Positions 1-10,251 of a DNA stretch of 64,000 nt are shown here, piece after piece (the stretch's first letter is position 1; every line of letters begins with the position of its first letter). The DNA is taken from NCBI GenBank assembly GCA_026770025.1, contig JAMXDE010000015.1:496001-560000 (forward strand), written 5' to 3'. A program made the position numbers and the translations under genes. The notes below the pieces were generated by a model. The model did no database searches and was not told the DNA's origin. It worked only from the letters and a program-made list of their open reading frames with translations. This DNA is from Craspedostauros australis. Lineage: Eukaryota > Bacillariophyta > Bacillariophyceae > Mastogloiales > Achnanthaceae.

Positions 1-3000
1 ATCCAGCAGGGAGCTGATGAAGAAGGCATCTTCCAGTTGGCAACGTTTTAGTATCAGTTCACCGATCGCATATCCCACATCGAACCAGTCGAAGTCTTTT
101 GTGATGTACAGCACGTTCTTGTTTCGGTTGCCAATCCCCTTCACTGGCAACGCGCAGCATGTGGTTGGTTTCATTCGCACGGATTTTCCCAACGAGAAAA
201 TGACCTTGAGCTCCTTGGCCTCGCAGATTCGTAGGTTTTTGTCGGTGTCCAGGATTGCAGCCGCCTTGTCTACCAATGGTCTTGACGTGATGCTCGTTGA
301 GACAAGCAAAGGGCTGCGCTCGCGAAGGCATTTCTTGAGAGTGAGGATTAGCTTGGTCTTGTCGAGAGGACTTTCGCCAACAACGTCGAAGCGTTTCTTC
401 ACCTCCTTGGAAATGTGCTTCGATCCGATCGTAGTGTAAAACTCTTCCAGATCAGATTCATGGGGTGCCTGCTTGACGGGGAACATCCTACCGAAGAAGG
501 AATTGTCCACAATGTAAATGTCCTCCGCTTTGGCCAGCTGGAATTGGGTGGCTTGTCCTGGCGCTTCCTCGCCGGCCTTGTCTTTCTTTTCTTCGCCAGG
601 CGTAGGCTCGTTGGCGCGGTCCATGGTGTAAGCAAGCAGGAATGGAGTCTGCCGCATCTCCTGTGTGACGCGGGAGAATGGAGGATCCGCAGCGATGCGT
701 CGGAGCACAAGCTTGTACTTGTCTTCGCCCATTCTCAATACCTTCTGGGGTGAATCCAGCACCAGCCGTAGCAAGTCTTTGGCGGACGCCTCGTGCCTAA
801 CACCGGCCGCCGCCAAGAACGGGCTGAAGCTGATCATGGGGAAGAGTGCTTCGTGGAAGTTATGCTTGTCGTTGGAGTGCTCTGATGCGGAGGAGTTGTG
901 GAAGAACACTTGCTCACTGCTGTACCAGATGATCTTGCTTGTCGTCGCGTTCTTTTCTAGCACTGGGATGAAGGCTCGCTTTCGCAGCGGCGACAGCATG
1001 GATGCGTTCATGTCCGAACACCTGGAGGAGAGGTATGCAAAGAGCTTGTCGAATGTTTGAATGAGGTGTTGCTGCAGCGCTTCGTCCAACGGCTTGTCGC
1101 TCAGCTGCGCTTTGGCCTTGTTCGTGAGGTTTTGGAATTGCTGGATGCAAGCCGTGGGCGACGGATCTTGCACTATTTCAAAGCGGTTGGCAAAGAGAGA
1201 CAAACGGTCCTTGCCCAACAAAGCTTCGTCGAGGATAGGGAAACCCATGACACCGCATTGCTGCGACGCACAGCAATGGATGGGTGAGTAGAAGACGCCT
1301 TCCTCACGCTTTTGCTCGATCGGGTTATCCACGACGCAAGGCATGATCTTCAGCGACGCTCGCTGCTGCTTAGTCAATCGTTTGCTGTACATGGTCGCGT
1401 AGGTGCCGGAATACTGCTTCAGCTCGCCAGCTACGAAATCAAGGCAGGAAATTTTTGCTTTGTCGTCCTTGATTATGTTCGACACGCAATGTAAGACGTC
1501 CAACAACGGAGGGACATCTTGGACACCAAGCTCTTGAACCAGAAATTTCCCATTCACAGAGCTGTCGGTCAATTCTTCGTCTGGCCACTGCAGCAGACGG
1601 ATGATGCCTGTTTCTGCCAGGTGGCGGTATTGCTTGTTCTTTGGTATGTACAGCTCATGGGGTGCAAACATCCGGCTCGCGTCGTTTTCGCAAGGTAGGT
1701 AGGAGCTGGTTTGCAACTTCGTCAGATCTTGCTTGGAGTACACAGCGGAGCGCAGGTACTCCACGAGTGGCTTTGGATTGGTGCTCCATTGCAGTGTTTC
1801 CAGGTTGGTAAACAAGAAGTCGATGGAAACGGACTCGCGAACACCGAGCGCGATACAGAATTGTTCGGAAAGGATGCCCTTTGCAAAGTACCGAGCCGCC
1901 ACCTTCCGGAAATGGTCGCCATCGATCTCGGAGAAGGCCTTGAGTTCCGCAGATGGGAGGTAGAGATCAATAGGGCGGTCCGCGACGATGGCCGTGGTGG
2001 GCTGTGGTGCTGCTGTCTTTGAGTTTGCGTCAAATGGTAGACATCGTTTCTCCTGCAGTAGCTTGGCGCAGAACTCTGCGAAGTAGCGTTGTTCCTTGGG
2101 TGTTCGTCGTCTCATGTACTCCTGATGGATGGTGGAAAGGATTTGATCTCGGATTCTGCCGTATGCTGCCTGTCCCGATGTCATGGAGGGATGATGAGAG
2201 ACGTATTCGATCCATATGACTATCGGCAAAGGTTCGGCAAGCCACGACGACAGGGCTTCATCGGATAGCAGTCTCACTGTGATGTCGTCCTGCAAGGTCT
2301 TCGGGAGCATGGCGTCCGGCATGGGAAGGTCGTCCTTGGTTGCTTCCTTGGAATCGGCCTGACGAATGAGGTTTGGATCCCAATAGAACAAGTAATCGGA
2401 GAGCTTGTGTACCACGGCTTCGGCGGGACTTGTGTCTTCGTTGTCCAGCCTGAATCTCATGCTCTCCTTGAACTGATATCCGTACTGCTGCGTTTCTCCA
2501 TGCGTGCTCGAGTTCAACCGGCTGTACGCCACCCACCACTTGCAGAATCGGACGAACTGATCACGTGGGAGGACGATGGATGAGAGATGGGTTTGGACCG
2601 CTGGTAACGTCACCGGCTTGCACTGTGCGATGACAGAGTGGTAGTCCTGTGCGCTCTCAAAGACGATGCTACGCACAACCATATCCGATGAGCAAAACAC
2701 TTCCATTCCATAATTCGGCAACTTGCCAACGGTGCCTGGAACAACTCCACCCGCCTGCGTCAAGACTGGCGGTGCTTGATTGGGCAAGCACCGCACGAAG
2801 CCCTGGGCGAGAGTTGTGCCCACGGTGGGATCAGGCGTCGATGGTTGTGGAAGGAAGGCCTGCATCAACGTGACGGCCTCTTGCTCCTCCATGCAGAGTG
2901 GGAACGGGTCATGCGGGTGCAGCAATTCCGTGGCTTCGTTCTTCGTGGCGTTGTCAACGATCTCTTCGACAGTATTGAGCACCTTGGTGATTCGCTTCGT

Positions 3001-4917
3001 GACTCCCTTCGCCATGAACCTCGCAAAGCCCCACATGGAGGACGATGACGTGGATGACACGATGCTGGAATCGTCGCCACCATCATCGTCATCGTCATCG
3101 CCATCGTCGCTGTTTGAGTGCCCATCGCCGTTGCTGCCGCCATCGGCATTCGGCGGCTTGTTCTTCGTCTGATGGTTTTTGGCTGTCGCTGACTGCTTCC
3201 TCTTTTGCTCGAGATCAAGGAGGTATTGCTCTTGCCATCGCTTTCGCTTTGCGCTGTTAGCCACGTACTCTGCGCCCACCATGAGCATCCCGTGTTCCAA
3301 GACCAATCGCATGCAGCGGCCGCTCAGCTCCAAGAGTTCCAGATTGAACTGTCGCAGTGCCGGGTCCTGGAGGTCCATCGCCTCTCTTTCCACGGTAGGG
3401 ACGAAAGGAGCAGCTAGGTGAGCTGCGAGGCCGGTTGTCTGGGAGGTCTTGAATCCAATGAAGATCCGCCCAGCGCCGATCGGTGGTGATACGGAATGGA
3501 CGATTTGCTCGGCCTTGTTGCCACGACGTGCTCCGAATTTCTTGCGTGGCTTCCCGCCATCGGTTGCGACATCGCTCTGTTGGCCGTTGAAGACCATTTG
3601 TATCTGCAGCTTGGCTGGTGGCTTTTTCTTCGTGACACGTTCCATGCGATGCTCGAGCTGCGCGGGGATGTGCGTTGACACGATTGCGACGATGTAGCGG
3701 ACAAGCATGGATGCTGACTGTCCTTCCAACGTGACCTGAAAATGAAACTTGCTCTCCAGGAAAGAACTCGCGGCCATTGCTTCGTGGGAAACGGCTGCTG
3801 CGGAGCCGTGCGCCCCGTTTTGTGCCGATGCCGGCACCGTCGTCGCTGGGTCTGCCTTCAACGAGAATAGACCGTTGGGGTGGCTCTTCATGACGGTTGT
3901 TGATTTCCTCCCCGTGACAACAGCGGTGGACTTTGCCAAAGTCCAGATGCTGGAAAGAACGGAGGAGGACGTGAGGGATGACGATTCCGTGGAACCCGAT
4001 GCGCTCTTGGACGACGAGGCGGACGATGCCGATGTGTGTGCAGACTTGGGGATAAGGACAGGCCGTGGCGATTCCACCATCGTCTTCCGAATATGCAATC
4101 GGCACTGATTGTTGACGTAAACTGTGATTTCCTTCAGTGATTTGGTGAAGGTAAGCGAAGAGCAAAGAAACCCACCAAAGTCCTTCAGGCTTGGCAAGGG
4201 GTAGGGGTCTCTCGATGGCATGAGGAATGAGGTCCAGGTCGTGTCAAGCGGCGTATCGTCCGATGTCGAAGTCTTCTCGACCTGATCCCGATTCATCGTT
4301 CTCGTCCACAGCGCATCGCCCTTCCATATGAACGCTAACGCCTGCGTGCCGCTGATCACGATCGGTTGCTCGCAGATGGAGAAGATGCTGTACGCGCCAA
4401 CGCCAAAGGCTCCGATCTTGCTTTCGTCGGGATTTCCTTCGGCGATCTTCTTGAGCCGAGACCAATCCTGCGGGCGGAACGGCATGCCGTTGTTGCGGTA
4501 AGTAACGGAGGTCACAGTACCCTTGCGGTTGGAGGTGCTGCCACCGGCGTCGCTGCTGCTGCTGTCATCGTGATCTTCAGTCGTGAAGTAGATTTCCGCA
4601 GCAGTCGAGTTCGCGTCATTGGAATTCTGCAGAAGCTCGCGGTACACTGCACCAGCTGTTGCGTAACGTGCCAGGATCTTGTCGATCAGCGCACGCTGAT
4701 TGACCTCCACGCGTTCTTCGTGGATGCCGTTGGCGCTGTTGGCGCTGTTGGCGCTGTTGGAGGCAGCTCCCGCATTCCCATTGCCATTGCCGCTGCCATT
4801 CCCAGCGCCGCCTCTCTTCACTGAGGAGGCTTGGTTCATCGCTGTCGCGAACTTGTCGTACGTTGATTCCATCTTCTTCGTCATTTTCATCGGCGCTCCG
4901 CTTTTGGCCTGTGCCAT
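1..4917 (-). CDS. DUF3684-family giant protein with Hsp90-like (HATPase) ATP-binding domain, 3' end outside window
   Basis: An open frame of 1639 codons without introns runs off the left edge, so the C terminus is missing. The start at 4917 is the first ATG of the frame. Residues 1-65 are Gly/Asn/Ser-rich, with a 9-bp repeat giving SAN-SAN-SAN. A GHKL/Hsp90-type ATP site follows: N-box ELLQNSNDANSTAAEIYF near residues 94-111, NNGMPF near 142, and the glycine loop GAFGVGAYS near 169. The signature FVPTVEREAMDL lies near residue 500, followed by LELLELSG and AEYVANSAKRKRWQEQYL. These resemble the DUF3684 proteins I know from fungi and protists, whose biochemical role is unknown; a relationship to sacsin-like ATPases is inference. 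An acidic Asp/Ser tract lies near residue 600. The usual Asp of the G1 box reads Asn (NNGMPF). Confidence 0.85.
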   Translation of the reverse strand, partial: MAQAKSGAPMKMTKKMESTYDKFATAMNQASSVKRGGAGNGSGNGNGNAGAASNSANSANSANGIHEERVEVNQRALIDKILARYATAGAVYRELLQNSNDANSTAAEIYFTTEDHDDSSSSDAGGSTSNRKGTVTSVTYRNNGMPFRPQDWSRLKKIAEGNPDESKIGAFGVGAYSIFSICEQPIVISGTQALAFIWKGDALWTRTMNRDQVEKTSTSDDTPLDTTWTSFLMPSRDPYPLPSLKDFGGFLCSSLTFTKSLKEITVYVNNQCRLHIRKTMVESPRPVLIPKSAHTSASSASSSKSASGSTESSSLTSSSVLSSIWTLAKSTAVVTGRKSTTVMKSHPNGLFSLKADPATTVPASAQNGAHGSAAAVSHEAMAASSFLESKFHFQVTLEGQSASMLVRYIVAIVSTHIPAQLEHRMERVTKKKPPAKLQIQMVFNGQQSDVATDGGKPRKKFGARRGNKAEQIVHSVSPPIGAGRIFIGFKTSQTTGLAAHLAAPFVPTVEREAMDLQDPALRQFNLELLELSGRCMRLVLEHGMLMVGAEYVANSAKRKRWQEQYLLDLEQKRKQSATAKNHQTKNKPPNADGGSNGDGHSNSDDGDDDDDDGGDDSSIVSSTSSSSMWGFARFMAKGVTKRITKVLNTVEEIVDNATKNEATELLHPHDPFPLCMEEQEAVTLMQAFLPQPSTPDPTVGTTLAQGFVRCLPNQAPPVLTQAGGVVPGTVGKLPNYGMEVFCSSDMVVRSIVFESAQDYHSVIAQCKPVTLPAVQTHLSSIVLPRDQFVRFCKWWVAYSRLNSSTHGETQQYGYQFKESMRFRLDNEDTSPAEAVVHKLSDYLFYWDPNLIRQADSKEATKDDLPMPDAMLPKTLQDDITVRLLSDEALSSWLAEPLPIVIWIEYVSHHPSMTSGQAAYGRIRDQILSTIHQEYMRRRTPKEQRYFAEFCAKLLQEKRCLPFDANSKTAAPQPTTAIVADRPIDLYLPSAELKAFSEIDGDHFRKVAARYFAKGILSEQFCIALGVRESVSIDFLFTNLETLQWSTNPKPLVEYLRSAVYSKQDLTKLQTSSYLPCENDASRMFAPHELYIPKNKQYRHLAETGIIRLLQWPDEELTDSSVNGKFLVQELGVQDVPPLLDVLHCVSNIIKDDKAKISCLDFVAGELKQYSGTYATMYSKRLTKQQRASLKIMPCVVDNPIEQKREEGVFYSPIHCCASQQCGVMGFPILDEALLGKDRLSLFANRFEIVQDPSPTACIQQFQNLTNKAKAQLSDKPLDEALQQHLIQTFDKLFAYLSSRCSDMNASMLSPLRKRAFIPVLEKNATTSKIIWYSSEQVFFHNSSASEHSNDKHNFHEALFPMISFSPFLAAAGVRHEASAKDLLRLVLDSPQKVLRMGEDKYKLVLRRIAADPPFSRVTQEMRQTPFLLAYTMDRANEPTPGEEKKDKAGEEAPGQATQFQLAKAEDIYIVDNSFFGRMFPVKQAPHESDLEEFYTTIGSKHISKEVKKRFDVVGESPLDKTKLILTLKKCLRERSPLLVSTSITSRPLVDKAAAILDTDKNLRICEAKELKVIFSLGKSVRMKPTTCCALPVKGIGNRNKNVLYITKDFDWFDVGYAIGELILKRCQLEDAFFISSLLD

Positions 4918-5974
4918 GGACTGTACACTGGCCTCCCTTGCACTCCTTCCACAGCGCTTCCCGCTGATTTCGTATCCTCTCTGCCACTCGTCTTGTTTGC
5001 TTGCTTGTGCTTGCGTTGCCGATTGGTGGGGATTTTATGGGGAATTGATGGAGTGCGAACTGGCCAAAGAGGGTCGCAGTTTCTGGTCGCGTTTGCCTCC
5101 TCCTTTCGCATCGTGGCAACAATCAACGAGCGCAACTGACGTTCCCGCGACGAAGAAAATCAACGAAGCGCAACGAAGAAGTCGTCACGTTGTTCGACAA
5201 GATTGTCATTCCGCCTTGTCTAGGTTGGGGACTTAGACAGCCTTTATCCATCAATCGAGTGTCGCAGTCTCTCCAGAGAGGCAACCTGAGTTAGACGCAA
5301 CGAGAATCCTGGCATCGCGCTCTGGAGAGAAGTTCAGTGGCACCTTGGAGTATGTAAGTGTGTGGTATTAGCAGCATCATGTATTTGAGAAGCTCCACGT
5401 ACAATAAAGATGTAGCCCATCTCATTCCGATCCACATCGCTCGGCTTTGCGAGTTGGTCAAGATGCCCGAACCCTGCGTTTCCGCACATCGTCAGGGTGA
5501 CAGAATTGTAGGAAACTTGCTTATTCTAGTCCGTTGCGTGCGAGGGGGGCAGGAGTAGCCGTATGCGCCAACCTTGCCTCTGGCAAGGAAACAGACATCG
5601 ACGGCATCGTTGAGACGGGGGATCTGTGACGTGAATCAAGGCCAAGGCTGTTTGAGCTGCATACAAACACAGGCAAACCTTTGTGGTAACCCCAGCCTTG
5701 CGTATGTTATTGGCAATGCAGGAGACGACTGTCCTGAGCTGAATGCGGCTGCCTGCAAAGATATCGGAGCGGAACGAGCTCGCCATCAGACCACCCTCAG
5801 GATAGGATCGTACAATCGTCTAACGCCAACTGTTACACTCTTATTTTGGATGTACCACGTTGGCGTTTGCGTGTTATCGAGAGGATGTGGTTGTACTTCA
5901 ATCACAGCCTCATCAGCATAATAATAATCATGAAGTGTAAATGTATGGTGAGATACTCCAATGTCTGTTGGCTG
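4918..5974. other. Intergenic region, no gene supported
   Basis: This is the 5' flank of the DUF3684 gene and the 3' flank of the BT1 transporter. Only short open frames occur (for example 5574-5921). They have no recognisable domain, no splice partner and no compositional bias. I see nothing further here. Confidence 0.6.
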
Positions 5975-7594
5975 TCAAGATTCGCCGGCCCATCCAGGAT
6001 CCACAATGTTCAGGATGCCCACAATCAGGATGTAGGCAATCGATACGAAGATTACGGTGAGGAACAGGGCGCCGCCAATCACACTCGTTCCGGCTCGTGC
6101 CGTGCAGAGCTGTTTCAGATCTGTCCTAGAATGGGGCATCCACCCGAGCACCAGCAGCGGTGAAAGCTTGATGGCCGTGGTGAGCATGCCGAGATTGAAC
6201 AGTCCACCAAGATTCCCATCCTCGAGCGCCTCCTCGCTCACATCCCAGATCGGCAGCAGCATGCTGGAGATGGAGGGTGCCAAAAGAACTCCAGCATTCA
6301 ACGCCGTCGTGAACATGGCATACGACGCGCCTTCGCTGCCTGGCGGGCACAGCGCCACGAACAATATGGCACCCGGCAGGAATTGCATGCCAGATATGAA
6401 CTCAGCAGTAGCCTCATCGCCCAATGCGAACCAAAAATCGGGAATTCCGAACGTGTTGTCGGCGATCAGCAGGAGCTGCAGGCCGGAGACGATGGCTGAC
6501 ACGACGATGCACAGCTTGTACACCGACCGCCAGCTCGCTTGCAGGAAGAAGTACTTGTAGCACAGCGTTCCCAAGAACAGGCAGACGTACGAGACGACCA
6601 GCAGTATGTTGAGGTCCGCTTCCCCGAAATCCAGCACCGTTCGGAGGAACTGCCTCCACGCGACGTTCTGAACTTGAAGCAAGTTGAACAGGTAGATGAA
6701 TCCCACAGGCTGCCACACTGCTCGGCTGCAGACGGTGTTCCAGATCTCCGCGCATTCCCGAGCCAAGGTGGAATCGACAGACCAACTCCGCTCTTCCCAA
6801 AGCAGGTAGATGAGGGGGATCATGGTGAGCGGTGTGCATGCCAGGAACACGATGATCGACCCCGGTCCGTGCGTTGCGTACAGCAGCGTCGAGATGGGCG
6901 CGCCCACCATGATGCCGAAGAAACGGCACGCGTAACATGTCGCCTGCAGCTGGCCTCTGCACGCCACTGGTTCCAGCCGAGCCTTCTCCGCGACGATGGT
7001 GTCGGCCATCACGTCCGCCCACCACATTCCAAGACCGAAGAGGAGGAAGGATAGGCTGACCAGTTCCATGGAGGGGGCTTTTGTGGGTGGGACGGCCTCC
7101 CCAGCGTCATCGTAAGACATGGTCACGTCGGATGATATGAGCAGATTGAGCATATCGAACACGACGATCAGCCAACCGACCAGCATGTAGGACTTGCGTC
7201 GGTAGCCAAGAAGCGGGCAGTTATCCGACAGAAATCCAAAGATGATCTTGAGCGTTGCGGGGATGTTGACGACGAGGTTCACCGTTGCCTGCTGCGCCTC
7301 GTTCGCTCCAAGATCGAGGGGGTAAACATTCAGCAAGGGACGGATGAGACCTTGGCAAAGGCCGACGGTCAGGTAGCACACGGGGATGGCGATGTGATCC
7401 CATCGAAGAAGATTGACACCGCCTTCATTGCAGTTGGCTTCCGCAGCGTCATCCTGCAGATGTGGGAGTGACACTGCAGCTGCGGGCGCATCTATGCCAT
7501 TGCCATTGCCGTTGCCGTCGCTGTCAGCGCTTGGCTTCAGAAGTGGTTGCGACTCAGCCGGGTAGTCATCTGTGGAGTTGGAGGAGTGCGACAT
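5975..7594 (-). CDS. BT1/folate-biopterin transporter family membrane protein (MFS)
   Basis: A 539-aa protein without introns, starting at an ATG at 7594. Residues 1-60 are a hydrophilic Ser/Asp/Gly/Asn-rich tail. About 12 hydrophobic segments follow. The segment YPLDLGANEAQQATVNLV, then NIPATLKIIFGFLSDNCPLL and GYRRKSYMLVGW, is the typical first-loop region of the BT1 family (folate/pteridine transporters of Leishmania, plants and cyanobacteria). The family moves folates or pterins by proton symport across the plasma membrane or organelle membranes. Several algal paralogues have untested substrates, so the substrate here is unknown. No presequence is evident. The upstream side carries a heptanucleotide satellite starting 170 bp before the ATG. 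Confidence 0.88.
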   Translation of the reverse strand: MSHSSNSTDDYPAESQPLLKPSADSDGNGNGNGIDAPAAAVSLPHLQDDAAEANCNEGGVNLLRWDHIAIPVCYLTVGLCQGLIRPLLNVYPLDLGANEAQQATVNLVVNIPATLKIIFGFLSDNCPLLGYRRKSYMLVGWLIVVFDMLNLLISSDVTMSYDDAGEAVPPTKAPSMELVSLSFLLFGLGMWWADVMADTIVAEKARLEPVACRGQLQATCYACRFFGIMVGAPISTLLYATHGPGSIIVFLACTPLTMIPLIYLLWEERSWSVDSTLARECAEIWNTVCSRAVWQPVGFIYLFNLLQVQNVAWRQFLRTVLDFGEADLNILLVVSYVCLFLGTLCYKYFFLQASWRSVYKLCIVVSAIVSGLQLLLIADNTFGIPDFWFALGDEATAEFISGMQFLPGAILFVALCPPGSEGASYAMFTTALNAGVLLAPSISSMLLPIWDVSEEALEDGNLGGLFNLGMLTTAIKLSPLLVLGWMPHSRTDLKQLCTARAGTSVIGGALFLTVIFVSIAYILIVGILNIVDPGWAGES

Positions 7595-7764
7595 GCTGTT
7601 TGCTTGGGACTTTGTCGTTGGATGTGCTCTGCACCGTTTTATGATGTGGATGATGTGCTTGTGATGTGTATGGTTTGGTATGGTATGGTGATGTGTTGCG
7701 TGTGGAGCACTCGCAGAGCAGTACAGTTACTCTTCAGCTTGGCCTTGCTGGCTTTTGGCGATGG

Positions 7765-8000
7765 TGACTGCTGACTGCTGACTGCTGACTGCTGACTGCT
7801 GACTGCTGACTGCTGACTGCTGACTGCTGACTGCTGACTGCTGACTGCTGACTGCTGACTGCTGACTGCTGACTGCTGACTGCTGACTGCTGACTGCTGA
7901 CTGCTGACTGCTGACTGCTGACTGCTGACTGCTGACTGCTGACTGCTGACTGCTGACTGCTGACTGCTGACTGCTGATTGCTGATTGCTGATTGCTGATG
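7765..8000. repeat. Heptanucleotide tandem repeat (TGACTGC)n
   Basis: About 30 near-perfect copies of TGACTGC (7765-7974) are followed by three copies of TGATTGC and a partial copy to 8000. Because 7 is not a multiple of 3 and no unit creates a stop on the minus strand, all three minus frames read the same heptapeptide periodicity (SSQQSAV). This produces three overlapping spurious open frames between 7639 and 8293. It lies 170 bp upstream of the transporter start. Confidence 0.97.
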
Positions 8001-8392
8001 CACGCACCAGTACCCACGCACAAACGTATGATACGGGGAGGAGTACGCTGGTGCTGAGATTGTGAGGTCTTTGTGAGGTGATGGGCCAGAGCGCCTCTCC
8101 GGTGTCTGATGCTTGATGGTCGACGGTTGATGTTTGATGGTTGACGCCTGATGAATGAGGTCATGACCATCAGGAGAACACGAAAGAAGGCGGCTCGCCA
8201 TTCCAGAGATGGCCTCTGATGTTCCCAGGCGGGGAAGTCGCCGTTGGTGCCAAGGATATCAATCTCGATGGGTGTTTGTTTGGCGCTAACCACTCGCCGT
8301 GAGACCAGAAGATGACAGGAACTCGATAGAATGTGTCAAGATTGGTCTCTGTTCTTTGATTTCTTGCCAACTTTCTTGTCTTTCTTGTTTTT
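8001..8392. other. Intergenic region with degenerate TGATG/TTGATGGT-like short repeats
   Basis: Between the satellite and the Mutator-like element, 8100-8165 holds a loose run of TGATG-containing words (TGATGCTTGATGG, TTGATGTTTGATGGTTGACG). The last 9 bases, 8384-8392 (CTTGTTTTT), are one copy of the target-site duplication of the element that follows. No gene is seen. Confidence 0.6.
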
Positions 8393-8790
8393 GAGGAAAT
8401 TCATTAACCAGCCCTTTTGAAGTGCCGATTTGCATCAACCAGCCTGTTTTGTGTTTCTTAGCGACCCAAAACGTCCAAATGTCCATACGACGTCCCGTGG
8501 ACACAAAATCTCACATCGACCCGCAAGTTTAGGGATAAATGTAGACTACCTGCACTACACACGAAAAGTATAAGCCACATCATACATGTTTAGCATAATT
8601 GCCATAGAATGCAATCAAATAGTCCACTAAAATTTAATGCATCTAGTAAAAGGAATAAATGGCTACCTTAGTTGTAGATGTGTACATCATCCATCTGTTT
8701 GCTCCAATTCCTTGTGATGTGGAGCGTATTCTGACGACACGTTCAATGGAAAGGACAAACATATTTCATTCTAACAAGATAAGAGCATGG
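8393..8790 (+). repeat. Left terminal inverted repeat of the MULE
   Basis: Begins GAGGAAATTCATTAACCAGC. Its reverse complement matches 10252-10664: perfect for the outer 58 bp, then with scattered substitutions and small gaps. The inner limit is approximate because similarity passes into the internal units. Confidence 0.85.
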
Positions 8791-8799
8791 AGAGCATTC

Positions 8800-10250
8800 C
8801 AATGGGTATATTATTAGCTTGTGGGTATCTAAATCCATCTGGAAGAGATGCGGTATCCAAATCTGTGAATCGCGTGATACTGTGTGGTGCGCATTGCACT
8901 GTACAGTCTTCTGCATATCTATGCATTCGGCAGGCCATTTTGAGAGATCCGATCAGCCACATCACTCCAAGAACACTCCAAAGAGTAAGGACATGAAGTT
9001 TGAAGTCTTTGATCCGTTAGGAAGGGATCCAATTCTACTGATGCTGATATCACGCGGTTCTGAACAGTACGCGTCACGCTGTACAGCGTTCTGAGAATAT
9101 GTGCATTGACATTGGCGGTCATATTCAAATCCAACACTTTGGTGAATCCGAACGCATTCCACAGAGCACAGACATGGGGTTTGAAGCCGTGAATCCTCCA
9201 GGAAGACATATCGGTATGCGCCCAGGTGATCCACATGTCATGACGCCGCTCAGTGACACTCCACTTCAGCATCCGTAGAAATGGACCCCTTCCAAATGAA
9301 TATGGGACTTCAACCTCCATGGCCACAGCCTTCGGAGTCTACTTGACGCAGCGCAGTTGGTCGGATCTCTCAAGCCAGCCGGCTGGATGAACATATCCGC
9401 AGAAGGCTGCACAGCGCAATGCGCATCATAAAGCCCCCTCCCAAACAGCATCACCAGATATCCTTATCCCCAGCTTTGGATCGCTTCCAGATGGATCCAA
9501 TACTTCAAACTTCATGGCCGCACCCATTGGAGTGTGGTCGGAGCCATCCAAGCATTCGATTGCAATATGGCCAAAATTTTATATGCACGTATTCTCAGAA
9601 CGCTATACAGCGTGACGCGGACGGTTCAGTACAGTGTGATATCAGCATCTATAGATTGCGATCCCTTCCAAATGGATAAAGAACTTCAAACTTCATTTTC
9701 ATACTCTTTGGCGTATGATTGGTGTGGTCGGAGCGTTGGATTGGAATACAATTGCCAGTTCCTGTGTACAAACATCCAAATTAATGTACAGTGCGATGCG
9801 TACCAATCACTACTGTGTGATATCTGCATCCATAGAATTGGATCCGTTCCTGATGAATCAAAGACTTCAAAATTCATGTCTGTACTCTCTGGAGTATGAT
9901 TGGAGTAGTGAGGTTGGTTGGACCTCTCAAAACAGCCTGCCGAATGCATAGACATGCGGAGTACAGCACAGCGCCATGCGTACCGCGCAGTATCACGAGA
10001 TTCATATATTTGGGTGCCAGCACTCCTTCCAGAAGGACCCAGATCCTCCCAAGCCACCCCCATACCCATAGAAGCGCCGTTGCTACGATGACATTGGTGG
10101 AATGGTATTTGTTGAATCTTTCATATGAAGGTTTGGTCAACACCCTGCGCACCGCACACAGCCACCGTGCGGTATCCCGTGATTTGGCCGCGTACAATCC
10201 GCAACACCTTCTAGATGGATCCAGCCACTCACAAGCTAAATGAATATTCA
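8800..10250. repeat. Internal array of ~180-190 bp units in two opposed blocks
   Basis: In the left block, comparable words (CATCTGGAAG, CCGTTAGGAAGG, CCTCCAGGAAG) recur near 8829, 9011 and 9189. In the right block, the inverse words (CTTCCAAATGG and close variants) recur near 9286, 9476, 9661, 9846, 10024 and 10203. Spacing is 178-190 bp. Unit 9009-9120 and unit 9580-9670 are clear inverse copies of each other (for example GCGTCACGCTGTACAGCGTT against its reverse complement). Confidence 0.75.
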
Positions 10251-10251
10251 C

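Noticed and set aside
3257-4165. 302-codon minus frame inside the DUF3684 gene
   Set aside because: Out of frame with the continuous 1639-codon frame that holds the HATPase motifs; Arg/His-rich shadow composition.
7765-8000. Possible CRISPR-like array
   Set aside because: Units are 7 bp with no spacers; this is a simple satellite in a eukaryotic genome.
7639-8293. Three overlapping minus-strand frames with SSQQSAV repeats
   Set aside because: They are a by-product of a 7-bp tandem repeat that contains no minus-strand stop in any frame. No domain or unique coding sequence.
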